Origin: Nitrospira sp. UBA2082
GTDB taxonomy: Bacteria > Nitrospirota > Nitrospiria > Nitrospirales > Nitrospiraceae
Length of the DNA stretch: 7,203 nucleotides
Reading direction: 5' to 3'
NCBI GenBank assembly: GCA_002331335.1
Contig: DCZO01000018.1
Span: 135,584 to 142,786 of the forward strand
Part shown: positions 1-6,203 of the stretch, in pieces
Numbering within the stretch: position 1 is the first letter of the stretch
Layout of the letters: the number at the start of each line of letters is the position of its first letter
Notes under the pieces: generated by a model
What the model was told of the DNA's origin: nothing
Seen by the model: the letters and a program-made list of their open reading frames with translations, nothing else
Databases searched by the model: none
Made by a program: the position numbers and the translations under genes

Positions 1-83
1 GTGACCGGAGCAGCGACAAACGCTTTCATACTGACCGTACCGCTGAGATATTTGACTGTGGTTTCCCTGATCGATGCAGCCAT
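1..83 (-). CDS. Partial CDS, N-terminus only; possible dienelactone hydrolase family protein
   Basis: Only the first 28 codons are in the window; the gene runs off the left edge. The start is an ATG (complement of 81-83) preceded by a near-perfect Shine-Dalgarno GGAGG (complement of 90-94) with a 6-nt spacer, which is strong evidence for a real start although the frame is short. The visible protein begins MAASIRETTVKYL and continues SGTVSMKAFVAAPVT. The pattern of a short beta strand, a turn, then a K-A-F-x-A-x-P segment resembles the N-terminus of dienelactone hydrolase-like alpha/beta hydrolases. The nucleophile region is outside the window, so the family is a guess from very little sequence. 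The gene lies downstream of pmbA on the same strand, across a 135-bp gap filled by an inverted heptamer repeat. It may be a third member of the tldD-pmbA unit or may be transcribed separately. I am fairly sure of the CDS and unsure of its product. Confidence 0.5.
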   Translation of the reverse strand, partial: MAASIRETTVKYLSGTVSMKAFVAAPV

Positions 84-89
84 ACGTTA

Positions 90-94
90 CCTCC
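90..94 (-). promoter_or_regulatory. Ribosome binding site of the left-edge partial gene
   Basis: GGAGG on the minus strand lies 6 nt upstream of the ATG at 83. It is the main evidence that the short open frame at the window edge is a real gene start. Confidence 0.6.
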
Positions 95-110
95 GCACAC
101 AAGGTGTCCG

Positions 111-212
111 TGCTGAGTACTGAGTGCTACGTGCTGAGATCTACGATTGAGACTGAACACTTCGTTCGGCCTGTCATCTTCAATACTCAGGACTCAGCAC
201 TCACGTCTCAGC
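111..212. repeat. Degenerate 7-bp tandem repeats in two facing (inverted) blocks
   Basis: The gap between pmbA and the next minus-strand gene is built from heptamers. Left block, in phase from 111: TGCTGAG, TACTGAG, TGCTACG, TGCTGAG, ATCTACG, ATTGAGA (111-152). Right block, from 185: ACTCAGG, ACTCAGC, ACTCACG, TCTCAGC (185-212), which is the reverse complement of the same unit. Positions 112-138 and 186-212 pair at 21 of 27 positions, including perfect runs of 6 and 8, with a 47-nt loop. The loop holds a small GAAC/GTTC hairpin (155-167). There is no T-tract on the minus-strand side, so it does not look like a standard intrinsic terminator. It resembles the short tandemly repeated repetitive heptamers known from some bacterial intergenic regions. 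Its function is unknown; mRNA stability, processing or partial termination between genes are possible. Confidence 0.7.
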
Positions 213-218
213 CCTGCT

Positions 219-1613
219 CTAATTGCCCGCCACCATCATTTCGGAGATCTTGAGCGTCGGGCTGGCGATGCGGCCGCGGAAGACCAAGTCGCTGCCGACC
301 ATTTCGATGTCCTTCAGCATCTGTTTCAGATTGCCTGCGATGGTGATTTCCTCGACGGGAAAGGCCAGCTCGCCGTTTTCGATCCAGAATCCGCAGGCCC
401 CTCTGGAGTAATCCCCCGTCACCATATTGATGCCGAACCCGATCACCTCGGTGAGATAGAGTCCTTCCTTCACCGATCCGATAATCTCCTCGGGAGTCTT
501 CACGCCCGGCACCAGATAAAAATTGGTCGGCCCAACAGAGGGGCTCTCTCCGACACTCCGAGAGGCGTTCCCGGTCGATGGAAGTCCCAACTTCCTCCCC
601 GAGTAGGTGTCAAGGAGATAGTTCTTGAGGACTCCCCGCTCGACGATCGTGTTCTTTCGCGTAGCCACTCCCTCTCCGTCGAACGGACGCGACCCCAATC
701 CACCGGCCATGCGTCCGTCGTCGTAGACTGTGATCCTGTCAGATGCGACGGTGTGGCCGAGTTGATCGAGCAGAAAGGATGCCCGCTTGTACAGCCCGTA
801 ACCGGAGACGGCGCTGCACAGATTAGCCAATAAACTGCCGGCGGTCTCCTGATCGAACACGATCGGCACACGCTTGGTCGCCACCCGCCGCGCACCCAAT
901 CGGCGGACCGCTCGCCGGGCCGCTTCCTGCCCAATCGATTCCGCGGAGGCCAATCGTGCAAACTTGTGTTGAACCTCATACCACGCATCACGCTGCATCG
1001 CGCCGGTTTCGGCTTCGGTCGCAATCGGTGACACCGACAAGGAAAAACTGGAGCTCTGATACGATCCGACAAACCCGTGACTGTTAGCCAGCACCACCCG
1101 GCCCGACGATGAATCGAACTCCGCGCCTTCTGAGTTCGTCACCCGTGAATCAGCGGAGAACGCCGCCGATTCGCCGCGCTTGGCCCAATCGATCTGAGTT
1201 TCTGGGCCAAGGACCGTCTCATCATAAAGGTCGAGATCCGGCCGATCGCCGGCCAACTCTGACGCCTCCGGCAACCCGGACACCGGATCTTCGACGACGG
1301 CTTTCGCCAGTGTACAGGTCTCGGACACGAGCCGGTCGAGGGATGCTTTCGAAAAATCGGAGGTGGAAGTGGTTGCCGAGCGTTTCCCCACGAACACGCG
1401 CAGGCCGAGCCGTTTTTCTCGCGCCTTGGTTAATCGATCGACGGCGCCAACACGGACCTGCACCGAAAATGTTTCTCCATCCGCCACGACAATGTCGGCC
1501 TCGGTTGCACCGCATTGTTTGGCACACGTGAGCACATCCGCCGCCAATTGGGCGTAGCCGCCATTACCGGCCGCGATTGAGCGCTCTGCCCGTTCCTTGC
1601 TTACGCTGTCCAT
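219..1613 (-). CDS. pmbA: PmbA/TldE, non-catalytic partner subunit of the TldD/TldE metallopeptidase
   Basis: A 464-aa protein, close to the usual family length of about 450. In the family, TldE pairs with TldD to form a cytoplasmic peptidase that trims unstructured peptides, including the leader of microcin B17 and the antitoxin CcdA in E. coli. The sequence follows E. coli PmbA throughout: an N-terminal alpha/beta domain, a central N-S-H-G-F segment, S-F-L-L-D, P-F-D-x-E-G-V, S-x-R-K-L-G-L-x-S-T-G, and a C-terminal block (about residues 400-430) with G-D-Y-S-R-G-A-x-G-F-W and E-I-T-I-A-G-N-L. It lacks the HExxxH motif, as expected for the non-catalytic subunit. I chose the ATG at 1613 because GGGAG lies 5 nt upstream. 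A longer frame could begin at a TTG at 1637, but that start abuts an inverted repeat and has no good ribosome site. It lies 92 bp downstream of tldD on the same strand, probably co-transcribed. Confidence 0.93.
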   Translation of the reverse strand: MDSVSKERAERSIAAGNGGYAQLAADVLTCAKQCGATEADIVVADGETFSVQVRVGAVDRLTKAREKRLGLRVFVGKRSATTSTSDFSKASLDRLVSETCTLAKAVVEDPVSGLPEASELAGDRPDLDLYDETVLGPETQIDWAKRGESAAFSADSRVTNSEGAEFDSSSGRVVLANSHGFVGSYQSSSFSLSVSPIATEAETGAMQRDAWYEVQHKFARLASAESIGQEAARRAVRRLGARRVATKRVPIVFDQETAGSLLANLCSAVSGYGLYKRASFLLDQLGHTVASDRITVYDDGRMAGGLGSRPFDGEGVATRKNTIVERGVLKNYLLDTYSGRKLGLPSTGNASRSVGESPSVGPTNFYLVPGVKTPEEIIGSVKEGLYLTEVIGFGINMVTGDYSRGACGFWIENGELAFPVEEITIAGNLKQMLKDIEMVGSDLVFRGRIASPTLKISEMMVAGN

Positions 1614-1618
1614 CCAAA

Positions 1619-1623
1619 CTCCC
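1619..1623 (-). promoter_or_regulatory. Ribosome binding site deciding the pmbA start
   Basis: GGGAG on the minus strand, 5 nt from the ATG at 1613. It favours that ATG over the in-frame TTG at 1637. Confidence 0.6.
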
Positions 1624-1632
1624 TCGTCCCAC

Positions 1633-1698
1633 GTCAAGTGTCAGTCGTCACCTGTCCTCCGTTTCGGCCCCCATCTCACCCGTCGAGTGACGACTGAC
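1633..1698. repeat. Inverted repeat with 7-bp periodicity in the tldD-pmbA gap
   Basis: A perfect 12-bp inverted repeat, GTCAGTCGTCAC at 1640-1651 and GTGACGACTGAC at 1687-1698, separated by 35 nt. Both arms belong to heptamer series. From 1633 the units are GTCAAGT, GTCAGTC, GTCACCT, GTCCTCC, so GTC recurs every 7 bases. On the complement from 1698 they are GTCAGTC, GTCACTC, then a decayed GACGGGT. The element fills most of the gap between tldD and pmbA. The RNA of the presumed tldD-pmbA transcript could form a 12-bp stem here, ending about 25 nt before the pmbA start codon. No T-tract follows it. The function is unknown; it may tune pmbA relative to tldD, or may simply be a dispersed intergenic repeat. 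Confidence 0.7.
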
Positions 1699-1705
1699 GT
1701 GCTGA

Positions 1706-3136
1706 TCATCCTTGCGTTCCACCCACGGTGATTTCGTCGATCTTGATGGTCGGCAGGCCGACCCCGACAGGAACCGACTGGCCGTCCTTGCCGCAGGTCC
1801 CGATGCCGTTGTCCAGCTTTAGATCGTGTCCGACCATCGACACCTTGGTGAGAATCTCGGGGCCATTACCGATCAACGTCGCCCCCTTCACCGGCTTCGT
1901 GACCTTGCCGTCCTCGATCAAATAGGCTTCGCTGGCTGAGAAGACAAATTTGCCGTTGGTGATATCGACCTGTCCGCCGCCGAATGATACGGCGTAGAGC
2001 CCCCTCTTGACGGAACGAATGATGTCCTGCGGGTCCGACTCTCCGGCCAACATGAAGGTATTCGTCATGCGGGGCAACACCACACTCTGATAGCTCTCAC
2101 GCCGGCCATTGCCTGTCAGGGCGATACCCATGAGACGCGCGTTTAACTTGTCGGTGATGTAGCCGCGGAGAATGCCGTTTTCGATCAGAGTCGTGCAGCC
2201 GGTGGGCGTGCCCTCGTCGTCCATGTTCAGGGACCCGCGTCGAAAGGGCAGTGTTCCATCGTCCACGATCGTACATACATCAGACGCCACGCGTTTTCCG
2301 ATCAAGTTCGAAAAGGCCGAGGTTTTCTTCCGGTTGAAATCCGCTTCGAGCCCATGGCCGATCGCTTCGTGCAGGAGAATGCCGGGCCAGCCTCCGGCCA
2401 ACACCACCGGCATGGCACCGGCAGGCGCATCAACGGCAGACAGATTGAGGATCGCCTCGCGCGCGGCTTCCCGCGCATAGTCCAGATGGCGGTTGTTCTC
2501 ACGATAAAATTCGAAGCCGACGCGCCCGCCCCCGCCGAAGCTCCCGACCTGGCGATTGCCGTTCTCTTCGGCAATGCAGGTGATTTGCAGACGAGACAGC
2601 GGCTGCACGTCACCAACCAGGGTCCCGTCCGACGTCGCTACCGCCACAATTTTATATTCCGTGTTGAAGGACGCCATGACGTTCTTGATCCGGGGATCAT
2701 AGCGTCTCGCTTCGGCGTCGATTTCGTTTAGCAGCGAGACCCGCTCGGGCGTAGCCACATCGGCCTTGGCCCGCTCGATTGGATACAGGTCCCTCGTCGG
2801 CCGCCTCTGCGCAGGTACCGGCACTGCCCGATCTCCCTTGGGCGAATGCGCGATGTACCGAGCCGTGTCCGCCGCGAGTTCCAAATCTCTTTTCGTCAGC
2901 TCGTCGGAGTAGGCAAAGCCGGTCTTTTCACCCGCCGTCGCCCGGACCCCGACGCCTTGCGAAATGCTCTTGGCGGCGCGTTTGACAAGCCCCTCTTCCA
3001 TCGACACCGACTCCGACACCCGGGACTCGAAGTAGAGGTCCGCGTAATCCACATCGCGTACGTTGAGCCGATCCAGCGCGTGCTGCGCTTCGAGCTCCGT
3101 GATTCCGAAGGTGGCCAATTGACCGTGATCCGCCAT
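1706..3136 (-). CDS. tldD: TldD, catalytic zinc metallopeptidase subunit of TldD/TldE
   Basis: A 476-aa protein with high similarity over its whole length to E. coli TldD (481 aa). In the family this subunit carries the metal site of the TldD/TldE peptidase, which accepts only unfolded peptides through a narrow channel. Visible signatures, numbered from the chosen start: Y-A-D-L-Y-F near 31, Q-G-V-G-V-R-A plus G-E-K-T-G-F-A-Y near 60-76, G-G-G-G-R near 201, the metal-binding H-E-A-I-G-H at 256-261, D-D-E-G-T-P, N-A-R-L-M-G, G-N-G-R-R-E-S-Y, and a C-terminal Cys near 448 within T-C-G-K-D-G-Q-S, the position of the third metal ligand in the family. An in-frame ATG at 3184 would add 16 residues, but a TATACT -10 box (3173-3178) sits just downstream of it, and E. 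coli TldD aligns with the ATG at 3136. The ribosome site is weak (GGAG, 12-nt spacer). The gene is divergent from uppS and heads the leftward unit. Confidence 0.95.
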   Translation of the reverse strand: MADHGQLATFGITELEAQHALDRLNVRDVDYADLYFESRVSESVSMEEGLVKRAAKSISQGVGVRATAGEKTGFAYSDELTKRDLELAADTARYIAHSPKGDRAVPVPAQRRPTRDLYPIERAKADVATPERVSLLNEIDAEARRYDPRIKNVMASFNTEYKIVAVATSDGTLVGDVQPLSRLQITCIAEENGNRQVGSFGGGGRVGFEFYRENNRHLDYAREAAREAILNLSAVDAPAGAMPVVLAGGWPGILLHEAIGHGLEADFNRKKTSAFSNLIGKRVASDVCTIVDDGTLPFRRGSLNMDDEGTPTGCTTLIENGILRGYITDKLNARLMGIALTGNGRRESYQSVVLPRMTNTFMLAGESDPQDIIRSVKRGLYAVSFGGGQVDITNGKFVFSASEAYLIEDGKVTKPVKGATLIGNGPEILTKVSMVGHDLKLDNGIGTCGKDGQSVPVGVGLPTIKIDEITVGGTQG

Positions 3137-3172
3137 ACGTTGCACTTTCTCCACGAACACCAGGCGCCGCGA

Positions 3173-3202
3173 AGTATAGCCCATTCATTTCCGCAGCCGC
3201 AA
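3173..3202 (-). promoter_or_regulatory. Probable sigma70-type promoter of tldD
   Basis: On the minus strand, TTGCGG (complement of 3197-3202) is followed after 18 bp by TATACT (complement of 3173-3178). The -10 matches the consensus at 5 of 6 bases and the -35 at 3 of 6. Transcription would begin near 3166 and give a leader of about 30 nt before the ATG at 3136. This is a motif call by eye. Confidence 0.4.
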
Positions 3203-3251
3203 TGTGATGATTTGGGCGTGTCCTCGAAGCACGCCGTTCTCCAGGAATCGT

Positions 3252-3280
3252 TTGACATTCCCTACCCTCACCAGTAGACT
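3252..3280 (+). promoter_or_regulatory. Sigma70-type promoter of the uppS-cdsA-dxr unit
   Basis: A perfect -35 TTGACA (3252-3257), a 17-bp spacer, then TAGACT (3275-3280), matching the -10 consensus at 4 of 6 bases. The predicted transcript starts near 3287 and has a leader of about 50 nt before the uppS ATG at 3336. It lies in the divergent gap, about 50 bp from the tldD promoter. An earlier open frame from 3204 runs across it, which argues against the longer uppS start. Confidence 0.65.
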
Positions 3281-3335
3281 TCCTTTTATCCATACCTTCG
3301 AATCGAATAGTGACAAGGAACGCGCTCAAGAGTCC

Positions 3336-4121
3336 ATGACGCACCGGCTTGCCTCAAACCTCGACCAACTCTCAGAGCACGAACTGACCGCTAAGCTGGA
3401 GCCGGAGCTCTTGCCCAAACATGTCGCGGTCATCATGGACGGCAACGGGCGATGGGCGGAACTCCGCGGGCTTCCTCGCATCGCGGGGCATCGGGAAGGC
3501 ATCAACTCCGTCCGGGAAATGATTTCACAGTGCCTGGAACTCGGCATCCAGGCCCTGACGATCTATGCATTTTCCCAGGAAAACTGGAACCGCCCGACAC
3601 AGGAAATCAGCGCTTTGATGGGCCTCCTGGAACACTATCTTTCCACTGAGCGAGCCAGTTTGATCGAACAGCGCGTTCGCTTCCAGGCGATTGGTCGGCT
3701 CGAGCCGTTACCCCGGTCGGCCCAACATTGGGTGCGTACCACCGAACAGGAAACGGCCCATTGCGACAGAATGGTCCTCACCGTCGCGCTCAGCTACAGC
3801 GGCCGCGCGGAGATCGCCGATGCCGTCAAGGAGCTGGTGGCCGATGTCCGCGCCGGCGTCATCCAACCGGACCGGATCGATGAAACCTTGCTCCAACAAT
3901 ACCTGTACACCCATCCCCTTCCCGACCCAGACCTGCTCATTCGGACCAGCGGGGAAACACGCATCAGCAATTTTCTCCTCTGGCAACTGGCCTATACGGA
4001 ACTGTGTTTCACCCCGACACTCTGGCCGGACTTCCGCCGGCGTGAGTTTCTGCTGGCCCTCTTGGAATATCAAAAACGGGAGCGCCGCTTCGGCCGGGTT
4101 CTGAGCGTGGTCTCATCATAA
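3336..4121 (+). CDS. uppS: Undecaprenyl (isoprenyl) diphosphate synthase, UppS, cis-prenyltransferase
   Basis: A 261-aa cytosolic enzyme, normal for the family (about 250). It extends farnesyl diphosphate with isopentenyl diphosphates in cis to give the C55 carrier used for peptidoglycan and other cell-wall glycans. Visible signatures: M-D-G-N-G-R-W at 34-40 with the catalytic Mg-binding Asp35; G-H-R-E-G at 51-55; Y-A-F-S-x-E-N-W at 77-84; I-R-T-S-G-E at 202-207, followed by R-I-S-N-F-L-L-W-Q; W-P-D-F at 230-233; and the C-terminal R-E-R-R-F-G. The loop usually written N-Y-G-G-R reads S-Y-S-G-R, a variant I believe occurs in other bacteria. The frame stays open upstream to an ATG at 3204, but that start precedes the promoter and adds 44 residues without family resemblance. 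The ATG at 3336 is the only usable start after the promoter, although its ribosome site is poor (AGGAA is 15 nt away). First gene of the rightward cluster, 55 bp ahead of cdsA. Confidence 0.95.
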   Translation: MTHRLASNLDQLSEHELTAKLEPELLPKHVAVIMDGNGRWAELRGLPRIAGHREGINSVREMISQCLELGIQALTIYAFSQENWNRPTQEISALMGLLEHYLSTERASLIEQRVRFQAIGRLEPLPRSAQHWVRTTEQETAHCDRMVLTVALSYSGRAEIADAVKELVADVRAGVIQPDRIDETLLQQYLYTHPLPDPDLLIRTSGETRISNFLLWQLAYTELCFTPTLWPDFRRREFLLALLEYQKRERRFGRVLSVVSS

Positions 4122-4141
4122 TCTCTGTGGAAGCCTCCCCT

Positions 4142-4160
4142 GTTACTGATATGTCATAAC
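4142..4160 (+). other. Small hairpin in the uppS-cdsA gap
   Basis: GTTA-C-TGA (4142-4149) can pair with TCATAAC (4154-4160), leaving one bulged C and a TATG loop, a 7-bp stem. It ends 16 nt before the cdsA GTG. It is AT-rich and weak and has no T-tract, so it is not a terminator. It might affect access to the cdsA start, which has no Shine-Dalgarno sequence. Confidence 0.3.
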
Positions 4161-4176
4161 ACACACCCCGACGCTT

Positions 4177-5019
4177 GTGACGACCCTCTCGACCGGCACC
4201 CGACGCTTCGACCTCAGGCGTGTCTATACCGCAGCCTTGCTGATTCCGGGCGTCTACGTCATCATCCGCTACCTTCCTCCCTGGGCCTTAACGCTCCTCC
4301 TGATGGTCGGCGGAGGCCTGGCCTTGCTGGAACTGTACCGCATCAGCTTTCAACCCCGCCCCAACCGTGCACTTGTCGGCACCGGATTGGCGCTCTCCGC
4401 GCTTGTATTGGCCCGGCATCACCTGTCCTATGATCTGACGGATCTGCTCGCTGTTGGATTATTGACTCTCCCGGTCGCCCTTTTGCTGTCACCCGGCCCG
4501 GCTGAGCGCCGCATAAAGGATACGGCTATCACCGCGTTCGGCGTTATTTACGTCGGCCTGACATTGAGTACCGTGGCATCCGCTCGCTTGCTGACTGGCG
4601 GCGAGCGGCTCGTGCTGTTCCTTGCGCTTGTCACCTGGGCGGCAGATACAGGCGCCTATTACGCCGGCACGCTCTGTGGCAAGCACCTGCTCGCGCCGAG
4701 GATCAGCCCGAAGAAGACGGTCGAGGGCCTGTTGGGAGGCATTGGGCTGGCCGTTGCTGCCGCCCTCTTGGCCCAAGCCTGGTTCATCCCGCAGTTGCAG
4801 CCGATGGACACAGTGATTCTCGGCGTGGTACTGACTGTGGCTGGGCTGTTCGGCGATCTCTGGGAATCGGCTATCAAGCGCCGCGTAGGGGTCAAGGATT
4901 CCGGAAGCATCTTACCGGGCCACGGAGGGATGTTGGACCGAATCGACAGTCTCTTGTTCACCGCCCCTGCCTTCTACTACTATGTCACCTGGGTTTGCGG
5001 CATCGCACCGTCCCCCTAA
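4177..5019 (+). CDS. cdsA: Phosphatidate cytidylyltransferase (CDP-diglyceride synthase), CdsA
   Basis: A 280-aa polytopic membrane enzyme that converts phosphatidic acid and CTP to CDP-diacylglycerol, the precursor of all bacterial phospholipids. Hydrophobic stretches near residues 17-31, 36-53, 65-80, 88-105, 117-137, 145-164, 185-203 and 211-227 fit the multi-pass fold. The C-terminal signature is intact: S231, K234, R235, K240, D241, then H-G-G at 249-251, D254-R and D257. The A-D-T-G-A-Y motif at 156-161 and S-P-K-K-T-V-E-G at 177-184 are also typical. The start is GTG at 4177, the first usable codon after an in-frame TGA at 4147. It has no Shine-Dalgarno sequence, unlike dxr and rseP, so initiation may be weak or coupled to other signals. 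It is followed by dxr after only 12 bp, so the two are surely co-transcribed. Confidence 0.94.
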   Translation: MTTLSTGTRRFDLRRVYTAALLIPGVYVIIRYLPPWALTLLLMVGGGLALLELYRISFQPRPNRALVGTGLALSALVLARHHLSYDLTDLLAVGLLTLPVALLLSPGPAERRIKDTAITAFGVIYVGLTLSTVASARLLTGGERLVLFLALVTWAADTGAYYAGTLCGKHLLAPRISPKKTVEGLLGGIGLAVAAALLAQAWFIPQLQPMDTVILGVVLTVAGLFGDLWESAIKRRVGVKDSGSILPGHGGMLDRIDSLLFTAPAFYYYVTWVCGIAPSP

Positions 5020-5020
5020 C

Positions 5021-5026
5021 GAGGAG
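5021..5026 (+). promoter_or_regulatory. Ribosome binding site of dxr
   Basis: GAGGAG, 5 nt before the dxr ATG and directly after the cdsA stop codon. It is the strongest ribosome site in the rightward unit. Confidence 0.65.
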
Positions 5027-5031
5027 AGAAT

Positions 5032-6192
5032 ATGAAGTCCATCATTATCCTGGGTTCGACCGGATCGATCGGCACCAATACGCTCGATATCGTCCAGCGA
5101 TTTCCCGAGGAATTTCGAGTCGTCGGACTGACGGCCGGCGGCAACGTCGACAAACTTGAAGCACAAATCCGTTCGTTCAAACCCAAGGCCGTTGCCGTCT
5201 CAACCGAATCGTCCGCGGCCACACTCCGGACACGGTGCGCAGACCTTCCGGTTGAAATCCTGGCCGGAGAGGATGGCATCACTCAGGTGGCTGCGATGCC
5301 CGGAGCCGAACTCGTCATTTCCGCCATCGTAGGAGCCGCCGGCCTCGTCCCAACCTTGGCCGCCATCCGCAGCGGGAAGCATATCGCGCTGGCCAATAAA
5401 GAACCCATGGTCATGGCCGGCAAATTAATGCAGGACGAAGCTTATAAACACAGGGTCCGGATTTTTCCCGTCGATAGCGAGCACAGCGCGATTTTCCAAT
5501 CCTTAGAAGGCCATCGACTTGAGGACGTCCGCCGGCTGATTCTAACGGCGTCCGGCGGCGCCCTCTGGACGCTCACGAAAGAACAGCTGCACTCCGTCAC
5601 ACCGGAGCGCGCGCTCCAACATCCGAATTGGAAGATGGGTTCGAAGATCACCATCGACTCGGCTACCTTGATGAACAAAGGCTTGGAAGTGGTCGAAGCC
5701 CGCTGGCTGTTCGGCATCTCCGAGTCCCGCATCGACGTCCTCGTGCACCGGGAGAGCATTATTCACTCCTTGGTCGAATACGAAGATCGATCGATGATCG
5801 CCCAACTCGGGTTACCCGACATGCGAACGCCTATTTCGTACGCGATGCGGTATCCGGAACGGATGCCGCTGGATTTGCCGTCGCTGGATCTGACCGAGGT
5901 AGGCAAACTGACGTTTGCCAAGCCCGACCATGACCGGTTCCCCTGCCTCAACCTCGGCTACGAATCGCTTCGAGTCGGCGGTACTATGCCGGCCGCTATG
6001 AATGCCGCCAACGAAGTCGCCGTCGAGGCGTTCCTCAACGGCGGCCTTCGTTTCATTGAGATTGCCGATGTCATCCGCAGCACGATGGAGGCCCACGCCC
6101 AGCGGGAGATTGCCGGACTCGATGATGCGCTGGAAGCGGATCGCTGGGCGAGAGAGAAGGCTGAATCGTTGGTCCACGCCTTACCGCGCTGA
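5032..6192 (+). CDS. dxr: 1-deoxy-D-xylulose-5-phosphate reductoisomerase, Dxr (IspC)
   Basis: A 386-aa cytosolic enzyme (E. coli 398 aa) that rearranges and reduces DXP to 2-C-methyl-D-erythritol 4-phosphate with NADPH, the committed step of the MEP isoprenoid pathway and the target of fosmidomycin. The N-terminal Rossmann motif is G-S-T-G-S-I-G at 8-14. Metal ligands corresponding to the E. coli set are present: D148 and E150 in P-V-D-S-E-H, and E219 in N-K-G-L-E. Substrate-binding residues are also kept: S174 in A-S-G-G, H197 and W200 in H-P-N-W, and S210, N215, K216. P-D-M-R-T-P and M-N-A-A-N-E-V complete the family pattern. Variants: A-N-K-E-P-M-V, where A-N-K-E-S-L-V is common, and H-R-E-S-I-I-H-S, where H-P-Q-S-x-I-H-S is usual. 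Neither changes a catalytic residue. It supplies the C5 units that UppS, two genes upstream, polymerises. Confidence 0.96.
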   Translation: MKSIIILGSTGSIGTNTLDIVQRFPEEFRVVGLTAGGNVDKLEAQIRSFKPKAVAVSTESSAATLRTRCADLPVEILAGEDGITQVAAMPGAELVISAIVGAAGLVPTLAAIRSGKHIALANKEPMVMAGKLMQDEAYKHRVRIFPVDSEHSAIFQSLEGHRLEDVRRLILTASGGALWTLTKEQLHSVTPERALQHPNWKMGSKITIDSATLMNKGLEVVEARWLFGISESRIDVLVHRESIIHSLVEYEDRSMIAQLGLPDMRTPISYAMRYPERMPLDLPSLDLTEVGKLTFAKPDHDRFPCLNLGYESLRVGGTMPAAMNAANEVAVEAFLNGGLRFIEIADVIRSTMEAHAQREIAGLDDALEADRWAREKAESLVHALPR

Positions 6193-6203
6193 CGAGTTTG
6201 ATT

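Noticed and set aside
112..212. Intrinsic terminator after pmbA
   Set aside because: The stem is long but imperfect, the loop is 47 nt, and no T-run follows on the minus strand.
147..833. A 228-codon open frame on the plus strand, antisense to pmbA
   Set aside because: It begins inside the heptamer repeat and runs against a gene with full-length family similarity. Its protein is rich in Arg, His and Pro, as expected from a shadow of GC-rich coding DNA.
1640..1698. Transposon terminal repeats or attachment site in the tldD-pmbA gap
   Set aside because: Only 35 nt lie between the arms and there is no transposase or remnant. The 7-bp phasing explains the symmetry better.
4151..4159. ATG-TCA-TAA mini-frame before cdsA as a leader peptide
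   Set aside because: Two codons with no ribosome site. It coincides with the hairpin and is most likely chance.
5812..6177. Minus-strand open frame antisense to the 3' half of dxr
   Set aside because: No ribosome site and no recognisable motif. dxr codes continuously here with intact conserved motifs, so this is a shadow.
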